Shown here in pieces: positions 58,906 through 64,000 of a stretch of 64,000 bases of DNA. Location: positions 34,705 to 98,704 of the forward strand of contig CAMDCX010000003.1 of the NCBI GenBank assembly GCA_945890715.1. Direction: 5' to 3'. The stretch's first letter is position 1, and every line of letters starts with the position of its first letter. Position numbers and translations under genes: made by a program. The notes under the pieces were generated by a model. It was not told the DNA's origin. It saw only the letters and a list, made by a program, of their open reading frames with translations, and did not search any database. The DNA is from PVC group bacterium. GTDB lineage: Bacteria > Verrucomicrobiota > Kiritimatiellia > CAIKKV01 > CAITUY01.

Positions 58906-59508
58906 CTACCTAAACTCGATTGATTCAATTCGTAAGGGTCTATAGATCGTCAACCGCGTGCCCCCATACTCCTTCATCGTCACCACATCCCAGGCCGGAT
59001 GGGCGGCCTCCGCCTCCTCGCGCGCCTGCTCCATCACAAAGAATCCATCCCCCGCCAGAACCGGGGTTGTAGCCAGTTCATCCAGTAACCGAACCGCCCA
59101 CCGTTCCACCCCCGCGCGGTCATAGGGCGGATCCGCAAAAACGATGTCATACGGCTCGACCTCCCGAAACCCGCTCAAAAAGCGAAACACCTCGCTCCGG
59201 ATCATCCGCCAGTCCTGATTCCCGGTCTGTCCCGCCTCGGAACCGCATAACGTCTGGATATTCCCCTGAAGCACCCGAAAGGCCTTGGCATCCCCTTCGA
59301 CCCAGCAGATCCGCCCGGCACCCCGGCTCCAGGCTTCCAGTCCGACCGCCCCTGATCCGGCAAACAAATCGAGAAACCGACATCCCGGAATCCGCGACGC
59401 CAGAGATGAAAACAAAGCCTGCCTCACCATGTCCTGAGTAGGCCGCACCGCATCGCCCTTGGGCACTTTCAGGATTCGCCCCCGTAATACTCCTCCGGTT
59501 ACTCTCAT
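58906..59508 (-). CDS. rsmD: 16S rRNA (guanine-N2)-methyltransferase RsmD
   Basis: Methylates G966-equivalent of 16S rRNA with SAM. MRVTGGVLRGRILKVP, RPTQDMVRQALFSSL, the SAM motif FLDLFAGSGAVGLEAWSRGA and catalytic VFADPPYDR. 200 residues, ATG start. Next to coaD, a very common pairing. Confidence 0.95.
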   Translation of the reverse strand: MRVTGGVLRGRILKVPKGDAVRPTQDMVRQALFSSLASRIPGCRFLDLFAGSGAVGLEAWSRGAGRICWVEGDAKAFRVLQGNIQTLCGSEAGQTGNQDWRMIRSEVFRFLSGFREVEPYDIVFADPPYDRAGVERWAVRLLDELATTPVLAGDGFFVMEQAREEAEAAHPAWDVVTMKEYGGTRLTIYRPLRIESIEFR

Positions 59509-59629
59509 AGAGGGAGGAACTATACCCGTTCGCGGGGGGACAATTCAATGTCCAACAACAAACCCCATCACTGAGGGAGCGCATGTCATTGCAGCAGGGC
59601 TTATTCACAGACACACAGCAGAACGGAAA

Positions 59630-59911
59630 AGATTTACCACGGAGAGAAGAAAAGAGAGAATGTTGCGGGTATTTAAGCTGCGGAGTACCGCACCTGAAAT
59701 TCCCGCAACCCTTTCTGGAGTAATTCGCTGAGCCCATCGACATGCTCAGGGCAAGCGAGAAGAGACTCATCAGCACACAACACATCTCATCCCTCTCTGG
59801 TCTTCCTCCAAGAGGGATGGCGTTTATTTTGGCCACGGTATTCCCGTGGACGAAATAAACGCCACATTGCATCTTCTCTCTCTGAAGTCTCCGTATCTCC
59901 GTGGTAAATCT
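59630..59911. repeat. Composite double-hairpin element, copy C (diverged stems)
   Basis: Same terminal repeats (GATTTACCACGGAG and CTCCGTGGTAAATC) and size as copies A and B, but the hairpins differ. Hairpin 1 (59662-59709) has 19 of 22 pairs, loop AGTA; hairpin 2 (59818-59864) has 19 of 21 pairs with wholly different stem sequence and loop TATTC. Between them is a CTGAGC...GCTCAGGG palindrome. Fills the 416-bp gap between rsmD and the PilZ gene; no gene seen. Confidence 0.82.
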
Positions 59912-59924
59912 ATTATCTTCGCCA

Positions 59925-60311
59925 TCACAGGGGCTGGCTGAACGCAAGCCCGCAGGTCAAGCCGGAGGCATTCGCATGAAGAACTGTTGCAGCGGTCATG
60001 ATCTCAACGGCGCGACTCGCACCCGGAAACCATTCCGGCATTTGGAAGGAAACATGACACCGGGTAAAGGACTCGAGAACAGTGGAACATTTCAGAAGCA
60101 TTCCGCCGGAAGAAATATTCTTCGCCTCTGCCATAATGACCTCAACCTGCCCGGGAGTATCCACATGAATTTCAACCGGAAACAGACAATCATACCGCGT
60201 GAAACGCCGCTTATTTCGGGTCTGAAGACCCATGGAATTCAATCCCCGCTTCATCATTCTCCCCCATGAAGAAGCCGCCCGTTTAGCCTGATGCTGGACT
60301 CTTGTACTCAT
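59925..60311 (-). CDS. PilZ-domain protein (probable cyclic di-GMP receptor)
   Basis: Single-domain PilZ protein. The c-di-GMP motifs are KRRFTRYDC (RxxxR) and AKNISSGGMLL (N/DxSxxG), followed by the expected beta-barrel pattern. 128 residues, ATG start. No adjacent cyclase or phosphodiesterase, so its output process is unknown. Confidence 0.85.
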   Translation of the reverse strand: MSTRVQHQAKRAASSWGRMMKRGLNSMGLQTRNKRRFTRYDCLFPVEIHVDTPGQVEVIMAEAKNISSGGMLLKCSTVLESFTRCHVSFQMPEWFPGASRAVEIMTAATVLHANASGLTCGLAFSQPL

Positions 60312-60400
60312 TCACCACCCCCGATGTAACAAAATACTAACCGATTCGTCCGAAAAGTGCCAGAATTTCCAAAATTTTCAGAGTTTACTAACGTTCTCCT

Positions 60401-60495
60401 AATAATCCAGACATCCACTGGTGGACGCCGACCTCCGGGCGGCGTCAAACCGCGCCCGGAGGTCGCGGTCCACCTTCGAGGATGTTTAGATTATT
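60401..60495. repeat. Palindrome between tex and the PilZ gene, possible tex terminator
   Basis: Outer arms AATAATCCAGACATCC (60401-60416) and GGATGTTTAGATTATT (60480-60495) match at 14 of 16; inner arms around 60421-60441 and 60453-60473 match nearly perfectly (GACCTCCGGGCG core). It sits 17 nt after the tex stop. Confidence 0.75.
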
Positions 60496-60511
60496 CCATG
60501 AATGTCATCAA

Positions 60512-62812
60512 CTACGCCCCCAATGACGCAAAGGGATTTGAATTGAATGCCGGGCGGGCTGCAGGACGTGGACCGGCTGAAGGGCCACGCCGTTCACCGG
60601 GTTTTCCGCCACCCCCACCCCCGCCGCCAGGCCGCCCCGGCCCTTTGGCACTCAGGGCAATCCGCTTGCGGGGAATGTCCACATCTATCACCCAGACCTT
60701 GACGCGATCCCCCGTCTGAACCACTTCCGCAGGGTCGGTGATATATTTTTCCGACAGCGCGGAGACGTGCACCAATCCGTCCTGATGCACCCCGATATCC
60801 ACAAACGCGCCAAAAGCCGTCACATTGGTGACAATCCCCATCAGTTCCATACCGGGCTTCAAATCCTCCATCGTGTTGACATCATCCCGGAAACACGGCG
60901 CTTCAAATGTCTCGCGGGGATCCCTGCCCGGCTTTTTCAACTCGGCAATAATGTCCTTGAGCGTAGGCTCTCCCACTTCGGCACTGACATATTTCCGGAT
61001 GTCAATTTTGTCGGCCAGTTCCTTGCTCCCGACAAGATCCTTCAGATCAACCCCCACATCCTTTGCCATCTTCTCAACCAGGGCGTACCGCTCCGGGTGT
61101 ACCGCCGAAGCATCCAGGGGATGATCCCCGCTACGAAGCCTCAGGAAACCCGCCGCCTGCTCAAAGGCCTTTGGACCAAGACTGGACACCTTGAGCAGGC
61201 CCGCCCGACTCGTGAACGCCCCCGTCTTGTCACGGTGCGAAACGATTTTCTTGGCCAGACTGTTGCCAATCCCGGACACCCGCGCCAGCAGGAAGGCGCT
61301 AGCCGTGTTGAGTTCCACGCCCACATGGTTCACGCAACTGACCACCACATCCTCCAGCTTCTGGGCCAACAGGGGCTGGTGCACATCATGCTGGTACTGC
61401 CCCACCCCAATGGACTTGGGATCAAGTTTCACCAGTTCAGCCAGCGGATCCTGAAGACGACGTCCGATTGAAATCGCGCCGCGTACTGTCAGATCCAAAT
61501 CCGGAAATTCATCGCGAGCCACTTCGGAAGCACTATAGATGCTGGCGCCGGATTCGTTGACCTGGATCACCATGACGTTCTTGATGTTGGCCTTCTTCAG
61601 GGTGTCCCGGATAAACCCCTCTGTCTCCCGTCCGCCGGTCCCATTTCCAACCGCAATTGCGGCGGGCTGGCACTTGGCAATCAGTTTGGCAAGGTCAATG
61701 CGCGCTTCCATTTCAGAGCGGTCACCCTGGCTGAGGTACAATGTTGTATTGGCCAGAAACTTGCCCGTCGCATCCAGCGCCGCCACCTTGCAGCCGGTAC
61801 GGATTCCGGGATCCACCGCAATCACCGCCCGTCCACCCAACGGCGCCGCCAGCAGAAGACTGCGCAGGTTCTTGGCAAAGATTTCCACCGCCGCCCGGTC
61901 GGCCTTCATCTTCAGGTCGACGGACACATCGGTCTCGACGCTCGGCGCAATCAGCCGCTTATAGCTGTCCTCGAGCGCCGTGCGCAGATGAATGGCGAAC
62001 GGGGACCGATCGTTGACCTTCATCAGCTCACACATCCGCTTGAGAATGGGATCGACGTCAACCGTGAAGGAGCGCTTCAGGACTCCTTCGTTTTCCCCAC
62101 GGCGGATAGCCAGATAGCGATGCGAGGGAATATCAACCGCCTTCTCCTTGAAATCATAATACTGCTCGAACTTGGTCGGTTCCTTTGTGGCGTCCTTGAC
62201 CGCCTCGGATACCACGACGCCGTTGGCGGCGAAATACTGGCGAGCAAAAGCCCGGATTTCGGCATTTTCAGACGCCAGTTCGGCCACGATATCACGGGCA
62301 CCTGACAGGGCATCCTCAACCGATTCCACTTTCTTCTCTGCATCGACAAACGCCTTCGCCGCCTCGTCAGGATGTCCCGACACTGGCTGCTGAAGAATCA
62401 TAGCCGCCAGCGGTTCCAGCCCCTTCTCCCGGGCGATCATGGCGCGCGTCCGGCGCTTCGGCTTGAACGGCAAATACAAATCTTCCAGCGCATTTTTTGT
62501 AGTGCAGGCCAGAATCTTCGCCTTGAGGTCATCGGTCAGTTTCCCCTGCTCCCCGATGGAGGCCAGGATGGTGGTTCGCCGCTCCTCAAGATCCTTGTAG
62601 TATTCGAGACGCTCCTGAATCTTCCCGATTTGAACTTCGTCCAGATTCTCAGTCACTTCCTTGCGGTACCGGGCGATAAAGGGAATGGTACTCCCCTCAA
62701 AAAGCAATTTGGCCACCGCCAGAACCTGACGGGGCGCAATATTCAATTCGGCGGCAAGGCGCGGAATGGACGAGGCATCAAGCGATTCATTTTGATCAAT
62801 CTCAGCAACCAT
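60512..62812 (-). CDS. tex: Tex-family RNA-binding transcription accessory protein
   Basis: Nucleic-acid-binding protein linked to RNA processing and stress tolerance. N-terminal helical part (QVLAVAKLLFEGSTIPFIAR), YqgF/RNase H-like domain (RAVIAVDPGIRTGCKVAALD), helix-hairpin-helix (ARVSGIGNSLAKKIVSHRDK) and C-terminal S1 domain (GIVTNVTAFGAFVDIGVHQD). ATG 62812 with GGGAG nine nucleotides upstream gives 766 residues. The tail after the S1 domain is rich in Gly and Pro, probably disordered RNA-binding. Confidence 0.95.
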   Translation of the reverse strand: MVAEIDQNESLDASSIPRLAAELNIAPRQVLAVAKLLFEGSTIPFIARYRKEVTENLDEVQIGKIQERLEYYKDLEERRTTILASIGEQGKLTDDLKAKILACTTKNALEDLYLPFKPKRRTRAMIAREKGLEPLAAMILQQPVSGHPDEAAKAFVDAEKKVESVEDALSGARDIVAELASENAEIRAFARQYFAANGVVVSEAVKDATKEPTKFEQYYDFKEKAVDIPSHRYLAIRRGENEGVLKRSFTVDVDPILKRMCELMKVNDRSPFAIHLRTALEDSYKRLIAPSVETDVSVDLKMKADRAAVEIFAKNLRSLLLAAPLGGRAVIAVDPGIRTGCKVAALDATGKFLANTTLYLSQGDRSEMEARIDLAKLIAKCQPAAIAVGNGTGGRETEGFIRDTLKKANIKNVMVIQVNESGASIYSASEVARDEFPDLDLTVRGAISIGRRLQDPLAELVKLDPKSIGVGQYQHDVHQPLLAQKLEDVVVSCVNHVGVELNTASAFLLARVSGIGNSLAKKIVSHRDKTGAFTSRAGLLKVSSLGPKAFEQAAGFLRLRSGDHPLDASAVHPERYALVEKMAKDVGVDLKDLVGSKELADKIDIRKYVSAEVGEPTLKDIIAELKKPGRDPRETFEAPCFRDDVNTMEDLKPGMELMGIVTNVTAFGAFVDIGVHQDGLVHVSALSEKYITDPAEVVQTGDRVKVWVIDVDIPRKRIALSAKGPGRPGGGGGGGGKPGERRGPSAGPRPAARPAFNSNPFASLGA

Positions 62813-62875
62813 GAAGTGTCTCCCGAAAAAGGGGGGCATTTTACAGATTTGTGGCAGGAAGAAAGGAAAAAGTAA

Positions 62876-64000
62876 TCACCGCAACGACAAGGATGCCATC
62901 GTCGTGGCATAAATGCGGCCGCCAGCGGAACCCCAGCGGTCGTCGGGTTTCCAGCTTCCGGTGTCGGCTCCGTGCTTATCCTGCCGGGAAAGGAGATCGT
63001 GGCGAAGTGCGACCAAGCCCCGGCGCGCAGACTCCTCATCTATTTTCTTAAGGGCCGAAGCCAGGAAATACCGACGGTAATAATCCATATCGGCACCGGG
63101 ATTGGTGGCCAAACCCTGCATCCGGGCCTTAATGGCCTGACGCCGTCCAGGCGAGACAAGTCCACTATGGGCGAGATCCAGAAAGCTCATGGCGCCCATA
63201 GCCGAGAGAGTTTGCGAGGTGCCGCCAGATGTGTCGCCTCTCGCCTGGTAGCCAAATGAACCGTCATCCGACGCCACACCCGCCATCCAACGGAAGCCGC
63301 GCTCCAGGTTCGGCCGAACTTGCGGCCAACCCTGGGCTGCGGCGAGGCGCAACGCCTCAAGCTGCCATAAGGTGACGGAGAGGTTTGAGGCGGGACGCGC
63401 TTCCTGATGATACCCCCAGCCACCATCGGCATATTGGCGAGAACAGATTGCTGACACCGCCCGATCGAGGGCAAGCCGCAGCGTTTCGTCCTGACGCATC
63501 TCATACGCTTTCGCCAGCGCCAGAGTGGCAATGCCGTGGTTATAGGGTGCACCGGAGAAGGATTCACCGAACTGGCCATCTTTCTGCTGACACCGGATCA
63601 GATAAGCAATCGCCTTGTCGATGGACGGCTTTGCAGAAGACTGGCTCGACTCTACAATCGTCAGCAAGGAAAGCCCGGTCAGCGCCACTTCAAAATGCTT
63701 GTCGCCACCCCACCGCACGGTACTCCAGGACCCATCCGGCTCCTGGGTATGACAGAGCCACGCGATCGCCTGCTGGCCAGGATCAGCAGCTGTTATTCTC
63801 ATCATCCACAAACCGCCCAGCAATAACGTCACGGCCGCCGCCAAGGGAATTACAAGACGCCAGACTGAACGATTCCCCTGTAGTAACCGGCGTGTCGCCG
63901 GTATACGCACAGGAAAGATGCCGCCGACACGGCGGCTACTACAGGAAGTCAACAGGGTTTCCGTCCTCACCCTCGCCAGAATTTCCGGCGCCAGATCATG
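62876..64000 (-). CDS. Terpene-cyclase-repeat (prenyltransferase/squalene oxidase-like) membrane protein, N-terminus outside window
   Basis: After a membrane helix (about residues 50-68, LVIPLAAAVTLLLGGLWMM) come at least four QxDGS/GxW-type repeats (CHTQEPDGSWS, CQQKDGQFGES, RQYADGGWGYH, ASDDGSFGYQ), making an alpha-alpha barrel as in squalene-hopene cyclase or complement-like folds. No DxDD catalytic motif was seen, so enzymatic activity is doubtful. The frame is open to the window edge (HDLAPEILARVR...), recalling an anti-sigma-like N-terminus. Residues about 19-41 before the helix are translated from a palindrome (63877-63945). Confidence 0.8.
   Translation of the reverse strand, partial: HDLAPEILARVRTETLLTSCSSRRVGGIFPVRIPATRRLLQGNRSVWRLVIPLAAAVTLLLGGLWMMRITAADPGQQAIAWLCHTQEPDGSWSTVRWGGDKHFEVALTGLSLLTIVESSQSSAKPSIDKAIAYLIRCQQKDGQFGESFSGAPYNHGIATLALAKAYEMRQDETLRLALDRAVSAICSRQYADGGWGYHQEARPASNLSVTLWQLEALRLAAAQGWPQVRPNLERGFRWMAGVASDDGSFGYQARGDTSGGTSQTLSAMGAMSFLDLAHSGLVSPGRRQAIKARMQGLATNPGADMDYYRRYFLASALKKIDEESARRGLVALRHDLLSRQDKHGADTGSWKPDDRWGSAGGRIYATTMASLSLR
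63877..63945. repeat. CCTGTAGTA-type palindrome inside a coding sequence
   Basis: Arms 63877-63904 and 63918-63945 match as inverted repeats at 24 of 28 positions, with a CGTGTCG centre in each. The reading frame of the terpene-cyclase-like protein passes through without a stop. Confidence 0.8.

Overview
The window is a gene-dense bacterial chromosome segment of moderately high GC. About 61 protein genes, two tRNAs and one group II intron can be supported, nearly all on the minus strand. Gram-negative, rod-shaped, O-antigen-type biology is suggested by MreBCD/PBP2/RodA, a complete FASII block and a surface-polysaccharide locus with an RfbH-type dehydratase and a Wzx-like flippase. I favour a member of the PVC superphylum (Kiritimatiellota, Lentisphaerota or Verrucomicrobiota-like). 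This rests on gene content, the missing uL30 gene and the style of the intergenic palindromes, and it is an inference, not a demonstrated placement.

Layout. (1) 1-26.1 kb, reading leftward from a promoter near 26.09 kb: tRNA-Thr, tuf, rpmG, tRNA-Trp, secE, nusG, rplKAJL, rpoBC, rpsLG, fusA, then the whole S10 and spc operons to a truncated secY. The rif, str, S10 and spc blocks run together without a clear break. The S10 part carries an unexpected membrane-anchored gene (orf164) between rpsS and rplV. (2) 26.1-33.2 kb: mreB-mreC-mreD-mrdA-rodA-rng, a cell-shape operon with RNase G at its end. (3) 33.3-35.2 kb, plus strand: an MsrB-MsrA fusion with two in-frame, SD-preceded starts, overlapped by a NYN ribonuclease-like/LOTUS protein. 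(4) 35.2-49.1 kb: an accessory surface-glycan region (deacetylase-like protein, YfhO-like protein, GT2, GT87-like, aspartic protease, truncated ferredoxin reductase-like gene, group II intron, RfbH, GT2-flippase fusion, Dpm1-like GT2). (5) 49.4-59.5 kb: pckG, maf, then fabF-acpP-fabG-fabD-fabH-plsX-rpmF-yceD, coaD and rsmD. (6) 59.6-64 kb: PilZ protein, tex, and a terpene-cyclase-repeat protein cut by the window end.

The most striking property is the number and diversity of palindromic repeats from about 35 kb onward. They sit between convergent genes, form the termini of genes (coaD, maf, the reductase-like gene), and in three cases lie in frame inside coding sequences (deacetylase-like protein, GT2-flippase fusion, terpene-cyclase-like protein). 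One family of about 280 bp occurs three times. It has terminal inverted repeats and two long internal hairpins, and in two copies the hairpin loops are complementary to each other. The group II intron is itself inserted into the arm of another palindromic repeat. The recurrent invasion of genes by structured repeats, the orf164 insertion in the ribosomal operon and the two-start MsrBA are the parts I would examine first.
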